A stretch of DNA of 64,000 nt from assembly GCF_964355755.1 (NCBI RefSeq), contig NC_092676.1, forward strand, positions 17,838,288 through 17,902,287, in the 5' to 3' direction. The notes beneath the pieces are model-generated. The model was not told where the DNA came from. It did no database searches and saw only the letters and a program-made list of their open reading frames with translations. Position 1 is the first letter of the stretch. Every line of letters begins with the position of its first letter. This DNA is from Antedon mediterranea. Its lineage: Eukaryota > Echinodermata > Crinoidea > Comatulida > Antedonidae. Made by a program: the position numbers and the translations under genes. Positions 1 to 14,200 of the stretch are shown in pieces.

Positions 1-75
1 TAGTGGCGATCAAACCTGTTAGTGGCGGTAATTATCGCTGTTGGTTTCGATTGAATAAAATAAATAAAATAAAAT
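1..75. repeat. dispersed repeat fragment, copy A
   Basis: The segment reads CCTGTTAGTGGCGGTAATTA and continues into ATCGCTGTTGGTT and an AATAAAATAAA tail. The reverse complement of 29150-29210 has the same order of words with few changes, including the AATAAAATAAA tail. The family is not recognised. The window edge cuts this copy. Confidence 0.65.
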
Positions 76-1763
76 AAAATAAATAAAAAAATGTCCGTGT
101 ATTCCGGGAAATAATGTTTGTTATAGAAAATGAATAAAAAAGTCTGTAAATACTTTTTTAAACAAAATTTTAATAATGCTTAAGTTTTTTTTATTTAGTT
201 TTATTTATTTATTGTGCAAACTTTAGGATTATTGTTTTGTTCCAAAAATGAATTAAAAAAGACCTCTTCAATAAATGGGAATATGCAGGTTGATATGCTT
301 GTTTAAGTCTACAGGGGGTTCTACTAGACAGCGTCATACATTTTGTACCGTGGGGTATACTATAAATTCACAATTGTGTAAAACGAAACAATAATTGGAG
401 ACTTGAGTCGAGGCTTGACTCATTCTGACTACTGTATTACAAATTTTGTGCTTTGAAAACAAATTAATTAATATACAGTAGTTTGTATTATTGATTGTCT
501 TGAACAATTTTGAGACTTATTACAGATGAAGGTTTCGGTGTATGCTATCGGCTGTTTAGTAAAATTTATTAAAACACATTAAAACATTGACAATGGAACA
601 ACTGCAGCGTTCCTTTAATTAAGTGTATTAATAATGGCACATTATTTTATTGTAATGCAAATGTTGTCCTGCCATCCCTTTGTTCTCTTTGAAGGATAAC
701 ATGGTATAGATTATTTCTAATATTATTAATTGCTCCAATAATATGACATGTGCAATAGCTTTTGATTGGTTGGCAGATTGAGATTCAATGAATCCAGTGG
801 GCCTAAAACATACAGTCATCTTATTCTATTGTTCTTAATAGTTGAGGATTATTCCATTATTTTGTTTAATTTTTTTAATTTAAAATAATGCTAGTTATTT
901 GAAAAATATTTTATATACTATATAAGTTTAATAATAAATAAAGTATATTAACTCATTTTAAACCAGTTTTGAATAAAAAGGATTAGTGTTTTTGATTTAG
1001 GTGTTTTACTTTTTTCAAAATTTTGCAATTAGGTTTATAATGGTAGATTCCAAACTTTTTGATAATAAATCATCATAATGAACATACACCTAATTATGAA
1101 GATAAAAATGGGAGGAGACACATTGACAAAGAGCAATAGCATTGTTACTGGTAGAGTAGTAACCCATGCGTCATATTAATATCAATACACTATATTTTGG
1201 TGATGCCTGTCTCTATTTTTACTTAAAATCGGTATAATTCTATGGTAAGTGAATTTTTTTTTAAATATTTTATGAAATATTGGAGGAGGGCTGAGGGTAA
1301 AAAAACAAGAGTTGGAATTAACCATTTTATCGGCATCTGTACTATTAGTGAAAAGTTGTAATGTATTTAGCTCGAACCAATCAACAACACACGTAAAGTC
1401 ATTTTGGGACTGTCAACCAACGTTTCTGTATAATGCTGTTATTTTTTACTGTGGTTTAATTTTTGCTAATTTTGCAATTGGGAACTTTACCACTCTCTTT
1501 ATTTACTCACAAGAATTTTGACAAATTTCACATTATGCAGCCACTGCAATACTGGTGCCATGGTCTAGTGAGGCCCATAGAAAAAACATCCACCTATGTT
1601 TCATTTGATTGTCCCTAAACTTGCCGGATCCCGACTTGCCAAACAAAGGGTGTTGTCTATGCTTTATATAATACAAAAAAGATCGTAATTTTAGCCACAT
1701 TAGGCCTAGGCTAGAATTTAACTAAAAGTGGCGTTTGCAAAAATATAAAAATGCGAAAACATC
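1..1763. other. gene-free 5' flank
   Basis: I see no coding exon here. Short open frames on both strands lack any recognisable motif. The first 75 bases are a dispersed repeat, also present in inverted orientation near 29150-29210 (listed separately). The rest is AT-rich sequence without visible structure. Confidence 0.6.
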
Positions 1764-2822
1764 AAGGAACTACGGTGGCCTATAAGTGTCACGGCAACTT
1801 TCAAAAAATATCACGGCAACTTTCAAAAAAAGCTACGGCAATTTGAAAAAAGCCACGGCAAATTAAGAATAAAACATCACGGCAAATTAAAAATAAAACA
1901 TTGCGGCAATTTAACAAAAATACCACGGCAACTTAAAAATGAAACACCACGGCAAATTAGTATTGAAACACCACGGCAAATTAGTAATGAAACACCACGG
2001 CAAATTACAGAATGCCACGGCGGAAGTGAGTTACCACGGCGGAAGTGAAACCTTTGGAATCTTCGATTTTTTCTGAGGTAAGTAATTATTTGTGCATTGA
2101 AGTAAATATTATTATATTAATTTATTATATTTAACTGCTGCATTTACGTGTTTATTGCACTAGGCCTAGCTATGCCTACTACTAGCCGAGGCCTTAGGCC
2201 TACAGTAGTAGCTAGGTCTACTGTAAAAACAACTTGTTATATAAAAAACAGATTACTGTAAATATATTAAAACATTGTAGAATGTTATAGGGCCTAGGCC
2301 TACCTTGTAATAAGGCCTATGGTCTAGCCCGGCCTAGAAAGTTTAAGAAGAGTGCAATAAACACGTAAACTGCTGCAGTTTAATAAATTAATATAATATT
2401 TACATCAATGCACAAACTATTACTTACCTCAGAAAAAATCGAAGATTCCAAAGGTTTCACTTCCGCCGTGGTAACTCACTTCCGCCGTGGCATTCTGTAA
2501 TTTGCCGTGGTGTTTCACTATTAATTTGCCGTGGTGTTTCAATACTAATTTGCCGTGGTGTTTCATTTTTAAGTTGCCGTGGTATTTTTGTTAAATTGCC
2601 GCGATGTTTTATTTTTAATTTGCCGTGATATTTTATTTTTAATTTGCCGTGGCTTTTTTCAAATTGCCGTGGCTTTTTTCAAATTGCCGTGGCTTTTTTC
2701 AAATTGCCGTGGCTTTTTTCAAATTGCCGTGGCTTTTTTCAAATTGCCGTGGCTTTTTTTGAAAAAATTGCCGTGATATTTTTGAAAGTTGCCGTGACAC
2801 TTATAGGCCACCGTAAGGAACT
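1764..2822. mobile_element. foldback DNA transposon with 8-bp target duplication
   Basis: The element runs from 1772 to 2814 and is flanked by the 8-base direct repeat AAGGAACT (1764-1771 and 2815-2822). Its ends are inverted: the left end begins ACGGTGGCCTATAAGTGTCA and the right end is the same sequence in reverse complement. Each arm is built of short tandem units of the type CACGGCAAnTT, about 12 in the left arm and about 16 in the right. The right arm carries an extra run of six nearly identical 20-base units near 2648-2765. Complementarity continues inward to about 2162 and 2349. It has no coding capacity, so it is non-autonomous. An 8-base duplication is usual for hAT- or Merlin-type transposases, but the superfamily is not certain. 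Confidence 0.85.
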
Positions 2823-5148
2823 GGTATATTGTGAACAATTCTGTATATGAAAATGTTATCATATACACTACTGTCTCCCGGATTTATATTGAATTTCTGG
2901 ACTCTAGGATATATATGTATCCCAGGTTGCAAAACACTGTAAACCAAACCTATTAACTCTCCAGTCCAGATGAAATCCTTAAAAACAGTGTTTGCTCAAA
3001 TTAATGCTAAAATACAGTAATGATTGTTGAAATGTTTATTGGCTTGGATTCCTTATCATCTCAGCCTGATCTTTGCCTGGTCAGATGGATAACAGTCAGG
3101 TTGGCAGGAAGTTTGATTTCCTGTCTTACGAATTCCATCTCTTTGTCTTTACTCCTTTTATTTTGGAATTATTAGAAAGGAATAATTTTTATTTGGTTTA
3201 TTGTCTTTGTGTTTTCATATCAAGATGTATGATACTAATACAAGTATTCTTCATTCATATGTCAAACAAAACTGATATTCGAAAAATGACTATTTTGTCT
3301 GCATACTGTACTAATTATTGAAGTAAAGGAAATGTATTATTTTTGCATTACATTAAAATATACTAATAAAATTTATAAATTATTAAATTTATTGTTTACT
3401 ACTACATTAAGGGGACAGGATGTATCCCTAAGTAGGTGGGCTGTATTGTTACCCCTCAATTCTCAACTCAAGAAAGTGTCTCCTGAATACAAGGGTCTTT
3501 CACACCTGAGTGTCTGAAGACAGGCTTGCACGCTGGGTTGTTAATGGAGTGGGAGGTTCTGCTCTGATTTAAAGTTTGCTTAGGAGGACCCTCAGAAAGT
3601 CTCTCCCCCACTTCCCTCCAGGGCACATGTATTACTTTTGTTTGTTTTTAGTTTTAAATATCCTGGACAGTATAACCGAGCCGTTAACTAATTAGCCAAC
3701 AGTTGTACAGTTACTCTGTCAGGTGGTGCAATTATTAATCATGTCTACCTTTGTACTTTCATCACACCAGTTGATAAACGATGTTAACATCAACTTCTGT
3801 ACAGAATATCAACTATCAACTATACTGTAGGACTGCATGAGCTAGCATGCAAATTGGGATGTTACATTAAGTGATAACGAATTTAGTACATACTGTGTGT
3901 ATTTCATTCAAACCGTATACTTAATTCAATTAGGAGTTAAATGAACCAATCAGAAAAGACAAGCCTAATGAGTAGATTGCCACTTGTCTCAAGGCTACAC
4001 TTCATATTCTGTAAACAATAAACTAAAGAGGAAATTTTTTTTTATGTTCTGCGAGTCGTGAGTTTAAGTATTGGTTATTACATTGACGTGATATTTTAGT
4101 GGGATTAAAGCCATTAAAACATCGTAAGGATTATAAGGCATTTAATTAACATGTTACATCATCCATTTTAATTAATTACTACATTTCTTTGAATGAATAC
4201 TTTGAAATTATGCAGCTTTGTGATGGAGAGTGAATGTCTAATATTGTTCAGCCTTCAGTCTGAAATACAATAAAAATTTTGTATGAAAATGAGCTGGTTC
4301 CTCTAAAGGGGCTTTCACACCTGTTCCGGCATGGTTCCATGTTTGTTTTTAAGTGGCTACGCGCATAGCCGCATGGAGCGCCGTAAAGGCGAAACATTTG
4401 AAATTTGCCGGAGCGGAACCATGCGGGATACCATTATATAAAACATGTTAGAAACATTATTAGTACTTGGTACAAAAATAGAGGAAATATTTCCTCTGGG
4501 TTTCCAAAGTGTGATTGTAGGATAATACGTTTATAATTGGCAGATCTATAATTGACTATAAATAGACTGTACTTATTGTCAACTGTCACTCTTTAAGTTA
4601 TGTTTGTTTAATAAGATAAACAGTACTGTTTACTGTTATTTATCCTCCTGTGAGGTAGCATATGTTGTTGATAATAAACAAATAAAGTAGTTCTCTTTTA
4701 TAATTGATTTTGTTTCAAACTTAAAGTAAATTTGCATTGTCTGTTACCATCCGGTAGGACGTTGGATCATTATTTTTTGTTAAAGTCTATTTTGTGCCTA
4801 TAGCTTACCTGATAATAAAAGCATAAGTGATACTCATAGAATACCAACACGACTTTTGTTATGTTTGATTTACAGTATATGAAATGAAAGCATATTTTAA
4901 ATATTATCCAAGTCATTTAAAGTTGGCATTTATTTGTATTGCTTACATATAAACAGATGGTAGATTTATATTTTTATATATTTTCAATTGTATTTTCCAT
5001 ACATGTATGTACATATAGAAATGTGTTTTATACTTTTGTTACTAAACTTAATAATGTAATTGCTTGGAGTATGTTGTTATACTTTCATACTACAAAGGTT
5101 TAACAGTGTATTTTTTTGTTGACATTTATATATTTTATTGTCTTTCAG
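2823..5148. other. intergenic sequence upstream of the ankyrin-kinase gene
   Basis: I see no gene. A CG-rich segment at 4305-4450 begins GGGGCTTTCACACCTGTTCC and contains partly self-complementary words, which resembles one end of a MITE, but no matching right end was found. The 3' end is a good acceptor (TCTTTCAG at 5141-5148), so an upstream untranslated exon of the next gene probably lies somewhere here. Confidence 0.5.
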
Positions 5149-5253
5149 CTCTCTGGACTTGATATTTTTGGACCAGCACCATGGAGGGTCAACCTAGAAA
5201 AACACTTTATAAGCCCTTTGGTTCAATAATACTTGTCTACTTTATATTTAAAA
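5149..5253 (+). other. 5' untranslated part of MAP3K19-like exon
   Basis: A polypyrimidine tract and TTTCAG end at 5148, so the start-codon exon is probably preceded by an intron. An upstream ATG at 5180 opens a 29-codon frame that ends at a TAA in 5267-5269, overlapping the true start. It would be a small upstream ORF if this segment is transcribed. Confidence 0.5.
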
Positions 5254-8200
5254 ATGGAGTCCGACTTTAAGCAGACGGGTAAGTTAGGTTTAGTGATGTT
5301 TTGATTAGTGAGATAGACAGTGCAAAGTTCTTTCGTGCCTATCTTACCTGGATAAACCAACATTGGCCTATTTTTCTTAAAGAGAGAATTATGAGACTGA
5401 TTTCCCATTGGTTTTTTAATGGACAAATTGAAATGGTATTACTTTATTTAGATTGGTCTTTGCACTTGCATCACTGCATATAGCGTATAGCGCAGTAGAA
5501 AGCTACCAAAACACAGTCTAAGATTTTAGTCTATATTAGAATGTGCCTACAGTAGATGCTTACCAGGATGAATGATGACGATGGTACAGTACGTGCGATG
5601 GTTCCCACTAGAGGCCGTGGTTTGGAATAATATCATTATTATTTGAGTTTTCTTATTTCCTTAAATTTAATCCTCTTTTTAAAGAGAAAGGCTATCGTCA
5701 GTTTATCATGTAAGCAACCACCTACACCACTGTTGGTTTGTGTATTATAAACATTTTTCCAAGTATTTACTCAGTTTATTTATTTTTTTTTGCAGACCAA
5801 CAAGAGTCAGTATATATAGGAAAACCATTATCAAACCTATCTGGTAAATCTTCAGAAAGCCCCAGTTCCGCTGGCTCCCATAAAAACCGAAATCTACTTC
5901 GCTGTTACCACGATCTCACTATGCACCTCTTCAACACTGGTCATGAACGGGAAGTGGAAAACCTTTTCATTGCCGCAGCACGTGATGGTCAATATGACCG
6001 TGTTGAGAACTTTCTTCAACGACGAACTCATGAGGTAATTTCTCCTTCATACGCTATTATTTTTAAATATTTGACCTTGTTAATTTGTGTTTTCAATTTA
6101 ATAAAAAGTCATTTCTTATTTGAATAATATTTTGTAAAATTGTTGTGCTCAAAAGAACATCAGTGTTAAGTACTTATGTTTAATTTTGTTTAATTGTTCA
6201 TACTAATAACATCATAAATTTGTGCTCTTTTGGTACATTCATTTCATCAACAGTTTTTAAATATTCTTTCTCAACTTTTTCATTTTTAGATTGTGAATAT
6301 TGATGTTAAAGATTCAATAACCGGTAACACACCACTAATATGGGCTGCAAAACATGGCCATGAGAAGATTGTGCATTTGCTACTCAAATATGGTGCAGAT
6401 GTCACTCTGAGTAATTTTGAACACCAAACCGCTATAGAGGTTGCGCCGGCTAATCTTCGTAAACTCCTCATAGGTTCAGTTGATCGAACAGGAAGTTCTC
6501 CACGTCACTTGCTGCAAGCAGCATGGCAGGGAAATCTAAAAGCCGTTCAGAAACTATTGGTAGGGTGATCTGTATAATAATAATTATAATGGTAGTCTTA
6601 TATAGCACCTAATACAATGTTTTTAAGTGCTTTACACACAAAAATGATCCATTAAATATCCTAATATATCCAAAGACTGAAGAACAAGCAGAGGAAACAT
6701 TTACACCGCTCCATTCTCCAACACTTTTGAAGCTCCCATATGAGAGCTCGCCGGGACAGAATTCACAGGAGCTTGATTTTAAAAAAGCATCTGTCTCTCC
6801 TATTCTACCAAAAGAAGTAAAAAGTTGCAAACAATGAGGTTTGAGATGAAACACATTGCAACTCTATAAATACTTTATTCCAAAATCTATACCACTACGA
6901 TGTACCTCCTACTTCTTGCATCCTCTATCTGGAATGCTTTTTGAAGTATGCTTGATAAATGGCTGTGAATTTTGTCTATAATTCTAACATGCAGAGATGT
7001 ACAAATTGACATAAACTTTGTAATTTGTTTATTTTTTCCAGAGTGAAAGTAGGGTATTGGACATCAACTGTCGAAATGCTGATAGCCTTACACCGTTGTT
7101 ACTAGTAACGAGAGATGTTGATCTTTTTTTTAAATGTAAGTAAATAAGGCATCTCATGTCCTATTTAAAAAAATGTGTCCTCAATGATAGATTCTTACTG
7201 TACCTCACATTGGACAAGCCGTTTCTATTATTACAATTAAAGAATATCTAGATGATTTGAGACAGACAGAGGTGAGTATTACTGGTCTCCCAGACTAAAG
7301 CTCTCTCCGAGCCTAAGCAAGGCCTTCTACACAGTCCAATATTATTTTTTCTTAATTTTTTAAAATTATTTCTCTATACTGGGTGACCTCTTTAGTTAAA
7401 GACTGATCTACCAGAGTGCCCAATTACGATGATTTGCTATGTGTGACAGTGGCCTTGTGTGTACTAGTACACCGGCATAGTCCTTATCCTCAAACCCTTG
7501 CCCATGTTATGGCTACGTATTATGGTTCCACTGTCTTAGTCACTCGGCCACTCACTCACTCACTGTGAGTGTATTTATTCACAGTTTGGAAAACTTGGAT
7601 ACAGTAGAAATTAAATCATCATTACTTTTTGTCACAGCCTTTTATTACTGTTGTCATTGCCATCAGGTAAACCCTTTCTACGGTCTTATATAGTACTATT
7701 CAATGTTGCCATGACGTAAGCTATTGTAGAGATATGGTTGGTAGGATGTATTGAAGTAGCTTCTAGGGATACTGACTATTTTTCTTTTGCTGCTATTATT
7801 GAAGTCAATTGTTATTGAACTGTTTGTCATAGACATAAATTAGGTCAACTTTTTGTACTGTGTGTACTGCATATGTCATTTTATTTCTTGTTTATTGTAA
7901 CCATATTAAAATAAGCTATTTGTACAAGATGTATATTAACAGCCTTATCCAATTTGTGTACAGTATATTGAAAATCTACAGTACCTCTGATGTGTCTTAC
8001 TGTTCCTTGTTGTTGTAATAAGACTGTTTATACACTATTTAGTATTACTTACTTATTTAGTCCGGGACATCCCAAACTTACATAATTTTGAATCTGCCAT
8101 TGTGTGACAGCCTGTTCATCCGTGTCTAGTACATTGATGTATGTGAGGGCTGGTCTTTCTTGTTTTGCAAGCCCATGCTTTGGCTAGCACAGCAGAACAT

Positions 8201-11200
8201 CTGAAATAATTTCTTCTTTATTGCAAAGACAGTGTCCTGGTGGTGTCCTGCAAATGTCAGTCTTTTTCTTCTCATACACTATTATAACATTTGTGTTACC
8301 ATGATATTCTGTGCATCTGTATATTAACAGCTGTATATTACTTGCTGCTATTATGTATCTTTTACAGTTTGTATATTTCTAGTTGTCATTTTATATTTAA
8401 ATTTATAACAGTTTCTATCTTACTCACCAATGACCAATGTTACCATAATATCATACACTTTGATACATATAAACCGCATGAATGTCATTGTTTTGTTTTT
8501 CTGCAGTATTACAATTGAAAAGGTTCTCAAAGATCTTTGTAACATTATTTAAAAATTAAATTGTGTTAACTAAATCTTTAAAGCTATATGTAAAAGAAAT
8601 GATGTCTAGTTATGGAGTCTTATATTGAGTCTTCACATAGAGCAATTTCTTATGATCTTCATAATAAATTCATTTGTACATTCATGTGTACATTTGTTTG
8701 TTTTTTTTACAGTGGGAGATGCAATGAAAAACTACAATCCTGAAGCTGTTATTGTGGAACTACTTTTAAACCGTGCAGATGCCAATGCATCAGACAATGA
8801 AGGACGCACTGCTTTGCACTATGCTGCATCTTTGAAATGTAACCTAGCAGAGAAGGTCACACTGTCTCTCTTACAGGACGGCTCATTGGTGGAAGCGAGA
8901 GACAATCGTTGCATAACACCAATGCACTCTGCATCCCAAAATGGACAAGTTGAGGTTCTATTGGCCTTGCTGGCTAATGGTGCAGATGTTAATACTCGTG
9001 GATATGCTGGTACCACACCGTTACATGTTTCTGTAAGATATTTTGCAATATTTAATTATTAATGATAGCGCTCATAAGTGTTTTATATCTACACTACTGG
9101 ATTTCATATAAAATTATCTATACAATTTTTGTACTCAAACATTTTGGTTCTCAAGTATAAGCCCACCCTTCAATCTTGATAATATACAGTACCAGATTCA
9201 TGGATGTATGTATGTAAGTAATGTATGTAATATGTAAGGGTAGATCCTTGTCTCTTGGGTTACTATTCAAGAATGTGACAATACAGGGGGTGGGGGTGTA
9301 TCTCATGCAATCAAAAATTGTTATTTCTGGATTCACTGTTTATGCAAACATAGTGCTTGTAGCAAAGAAAGACCGAACCAAACGATTTTGTTTATTTTAT
9401 CGAGAATTGAATGACCCTGCATCGATAATCGATGCTTTGGCGGAAGCTGCCTGTTTTTCTACCCTTTATCTAACATAAGAATACTTGCAGTGCAAAGAAA
9501 AAGTGCATAGTATCAAGTAATCATTAAGAGACAATCAAATTAATCATCAAAATTATACCATTACTGCATTTATGCATTATCCTTATTTACATTAAGATGT
9601 TTCTTTGTCCTGGTTTTTTAGGCTCAAGCCAACCAATTGCAATCGGTAAACACTTTACTGAATCGAGGTGCAGATGTGACCCTGGTTGATGACAGAGGTT
9701 TCACTCCAGTTGATGTTGCTCGCAACAAGAAAATGAAGTCCACTTTAAAAGGTAAAGACAAGATTTGTTATAGGGAATATTAAAACTTATATCGAGACAG
9801 TTTTTTCTAACTAACAGCTAGACTTTGTCAGTTGTTATGTTGTTAAGTCGGACTCTTTGCTGCTACTGCATGGTTTTGCTGTATAGTCTAGGAGACCAGT
9901 CGTTGTGTGACAGTTTATGCACATCTTGTCGGAAGACTCATTTGAACACAGCCTTTACCAATGACAACGTTTAATAAGAAGTTTTTACTGTAAAATGTTG
10001 TAATTTAGATGCATGGATGGAAGCCACTTCAAACAAACCAGAGATGACAGTATTGAGTCCTGTAAAACCACCCTCACGAGCCTCTCTTAATCATATGTCT
10101 ATTGATGACAGGACACCTAGACTGCTGTCAATAGATGGTACTACCCATGGCTCTGAACGTAAGTACTGTTTTATTTACATATGCATAGCATCTATAACCC
10201 CTACTAGAGATAAGATCTACTTGTATTTTGTAGATATTTGATTTTAGGTATGTATTTAATTCATTACAATGTTTATGAACTTGAATGATAACTTTACTAC
10301 TATACTTTACAGCCACAAAAAACATGGATTAAATATGTGTCGAAAGAAGAAGCCATTACCCTCCATTAACCGCTTAACTTAACATTTTCTCTACGCAATA
10401 TACTCTATGGGAATCAATGTGAGCCAATGAATAAAAATAATACTAATGATTTTTATCTTTCTCCAGGAGTTAATATTCTGCAAAAGATGACAGAAGCCCA
10501 TAAAGCATTAAAGGTTGAAGAACAGATATTGAAGGACCTTGATGCTGGTTTATTCTCTCCTGAGTAAGTATTGTCTTAGACTAAAGTTAAAATGCTTGCT
10601 AGAATTGAGTTTACATATGTTTATAACATACAGTATGTATTACATTAAGTAAACTTCAAGATATGATATATGACACTACAGCACACATGGTAAAATTAAA
10701 ATCATTGACAGGGACAACAAAAAATTTGCATTTCGTATGGTCAATATACTATTTGTGAAGTCAATTTCATTTCCTCACCCAACCTAACTGTCTGTGAAAT
10801 ATTGAACCATCTTCTGTTAATAAAATCACTATTTTGCAGATTAACAAGCAAAAAACTGAAGACACCAATCCCACCAAGAACACCAAGGTCAGATAAAACA
10901 TCATCACCTAACAATCCAACTTCCTTGCTAGAAAGGCCTAAAGTAAAGCGAACACTAGTGCTTGATGGTAAAGTTAAAGCAGAGACAGAGAGAGGGAACA
11001 GTGCCGGCAGCACAAAAGGTCACCAAAAGCTTGCACAGCGACTTTGTAAGTTAACTTTTCCTATAATACTTGCACAAAGATGAATATTAATGTTATATGC
11101 ACCCATTATCAATACATGATTGTGGCAATTCTAGAAATGACACAGTGTATCTCTGGCTTCACATAAAATTCATTTACCATTGACTCTTTTACCAATTTTA

Positions 11201-14200
11201 ATTTAATACAGCTTTAAACTTCTTCCTCTGTCATCTCTTTTTTTTTGTAAATTGGCAAGGAGCTCTACTCTTGAATATTATTACGCCTACATATACTAGA
11301 CATAACAATTTTATTTTCAGCTGATCCAGCAAGGCGCACTGACATGGTGGATTACAGTCAAATACCTGTTACAGTAGTTGGATTAGATTTAGATGACAAC
11401 ATTGAGGACATTAGGTAAGAAAAGTATAAAATGAAATAGAAGTAACATGCCAATAGGATGTTTAATAACAGATTTTTTCTCTAGTTAATCATTCTTTATA
11501 ATAAATAAAGTTATGGAAACAATTATGTACATACAGTACTACTGAATCATATTGTAATAAATTATAATTATAAAAACAATATAATTATAGTGATAGTATG
11601 AACAATTCGTTAATTTCTTTTGTGATACTAGCTATAAAGTATTAATTTTATTTGATGAAATTAAACATCAACATAAATATCGTTTTCTACTATAAAATAA
11701 ACGTTTTTACATTTTCATTACATTATTAAGATAAGCATTATTACTTACCATAACTCTGCACTGAAGGACATTAAGTTCATATTTTCAGTAATTTTCTTCA
11801 GATTTCATAGACTTCTACACTGTCCAATCAATGGCATAATTGAACGACAAAAGAAGAGATGCTCTTTACCTGAAGTGACTCCGCTGCCATACAGAAGCAA
11901 CGTGACACGACGTAAGTCTACACCAAACAAGCCAATCGTATCTGAAGTGTTAGATGCTGTAGATGAACTCCCAAGACAAGGTAGATGCTTTTTATTAAAT
12001 GAATAAGAAATGCATATTCAATACAAATTCATACATTTATACATAAAGTGTCATATTTGAGATATATATATATATATATATATAGACTTGCACTGATGAA
12101 GGACTAGTGTTGCCCGAAAGCTCTGCTAACTTTTCTGGCTGTTTCCTTTATCGTTTTGATTTAGCTTTTTGCTTTTTTATTTGTATCTCCATTGAGATCC
12201 AGCCACTGATACCCACAGCATTGTCATTTTTTTTCCAGTAATTTGCCTTTGGATTTATATATATATATATATAATTTGAAATATTATAACAGTTGTGTTT
12301 ATTAAAGTATATTAACTAAATTTGATTTTTAATTAATTGTATCTTTTTTTCTAAACCAACAAGGTTGTATTACCGCTGCAAGTCCATTGCACGATGTTGG
12401 TAAGCAATACCCATTGTCTAGAACTGTGCTGCCACCATCACCAAATATACATTTGGATACGCAGAATATTCGACAAGAAACGATATTTGAATACGATAGC
12501 GGAAACGAAGAATGTATATCTGAGAGAATAAACAATTCAAAGCCAAGTTCAGGAAATCATTTGACAATTACAAGAGCTGGAGGCTTGATGCATCATAAAC
12601 GAACATTCAATATCGAGATGTCCCGAGTTAAAAGTAGTGCAGACTCTGATCATTGTTCTTCTCAATCTAGCATGAGCTGTTCTAGTATTTCTAGTTTTTC
12701 AACATCAAGCCCTCATGATAGCCCAAGAGGTGAATCGAAAACTAAAGATTGTCCAAGTACTACTAATAGAATGGGTGCTAAAATGACCCCAGCTGCCACT
12801 GTAACTCAGAATATGTCATGCAACTCTGAAAGTATTGAGATAACAGACGTTGAAAAAGCAGGTGAATGTTTAACTGAGTCTGATCAAGACTCTGGTGTTG
12901 TCAGCTCATCATCTTCACCACCAGTAAAACGAAGCAACACAACAAAAGCACCAAAGGTTCTTCTAAGAGAGGTTTCAGAGGATTTTACAGCTAAAGTTTT
13001 TCCTGTCAACTTTGACACAAATCCAAATAAGGAAGCTATTGAAAAACCATTAAATGATGTTGTTCGCGTAAATTTTATCACATCATCTCAACCTCTTAAA
13101 ACTCTGACAGAAAAAGATTCTTCTACTATCAACCGTAATAATTTGAAAAATAGTGAAAAGGCAGTATTAGTGGACAAAGTAGATAAGACTAAACCATCCA
13201 AACAATCAAAACCACCTTCTAGAGTTTCAACCTCTGCTAAACCGAGCTTACTATTACCAAGTTCAGACAAAGACTGCCCAAAAATCTGTACAAGAACTTT
13301 CAAATCTGCTGGAACTGGAAAACAACCTGCAACCAAAAATGTTGTGGAGAATAAACTCGAGACACTGAAAAATGGGAAAGTAAATACAACTCAAAATTCT
13401 GCTGCTGAATTGATTAGTACTGATAAAGAGAAATTAAGTGCAACAAGTACATCTGAAAATGTAGTCAAAGATAATCATTTATCTACGCAACAAAATTCAT
13501 ATAGAGTTACACAATCTGCAAAACCAAATTTAGGTCAAAATTTAGAAAAAGATTCTATAAAAAATAGAACATTTTCAAAGTCAGCAGATGTTGTAAAACA
13601 GGTTGGAAATAGTAACAACATTAATAATAAGCTTGAGACTCTAAATCCAGTACCAGTTATGTCAAAAACATCACCAATAACAAAGACATCATCATCTATG
13701 AATTCATCACCAAAACTTTCAAATGGAACACCAAGTGTGTCAAAGAGCTTTTCCAGATCAGCCAAACAAATTCCACCATCTGTTAAGATTAAAGAGGATT
13801 CAGAAAGTCCAATTGAATCTAAGGAAAAGAATAAACCGGAATTAGGTGGTTTAATAAGTGCCACAACTGCACCACTCAAAGATAATATAAAACATGCAAC
13901 TTCATTAAAAGAAAAGACTGATAAGCAAGACAAACTAAATTATACTTTGAAAGATAATAAGGAAAATGTAAATAAGGAGCTTACTAACACTAGTGAGATC
14001 TCTGAAATAATGCAAGGAAGGGCCATTAAAGCCAATGTAAAGTTAACAATTGCACATTCTACAAATGATGCTGAAAAGAACAATGTCAAACAACAAAATG
14101 ATAGTAACATTACAAATAAAGAAGTTAGTATTGAGACATTAGAAAATCAGAAAACATTGGATTCTAATATAACTAAGCAGTCAGTAATTAATTCCTCAGT

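Larger units (their letters stand above)
5796..9751 (+). other. ankyrin-repeat exons of the MAP3K19-like gene
   Basis: Exons 2-6 encode about seven ankyrin repeats. The clearest contain NTPLIWAAKHGHEKIVHLLL, GRTALHYAAS, ITPMHSASQNGQVEVLLALL and TTPLHVSAQ followed by LLNRGADV. They have the usual TPLH, LL and GADV positions. Ankyrin stacks bind partner proteins, so this could be a scaffold or targeting region for the kinase. The last repeat ends with FTPVDVARNKK. Confidence 0.9.

Noticed and set aside
2579-2850. Open frames encoding FFKLPWLF-type repeats
   Set aside because: They are the tandem units of the right arm of the foldback transposon, with no homology to a protein.
9221-9478. Protein-coding exon in the MAP3K19-type gene
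   Set aside because: Its recognisable part is a gypsy reverse transcriptase block, and adding it would break the phase match between exons ending 9032 and starting 9622.
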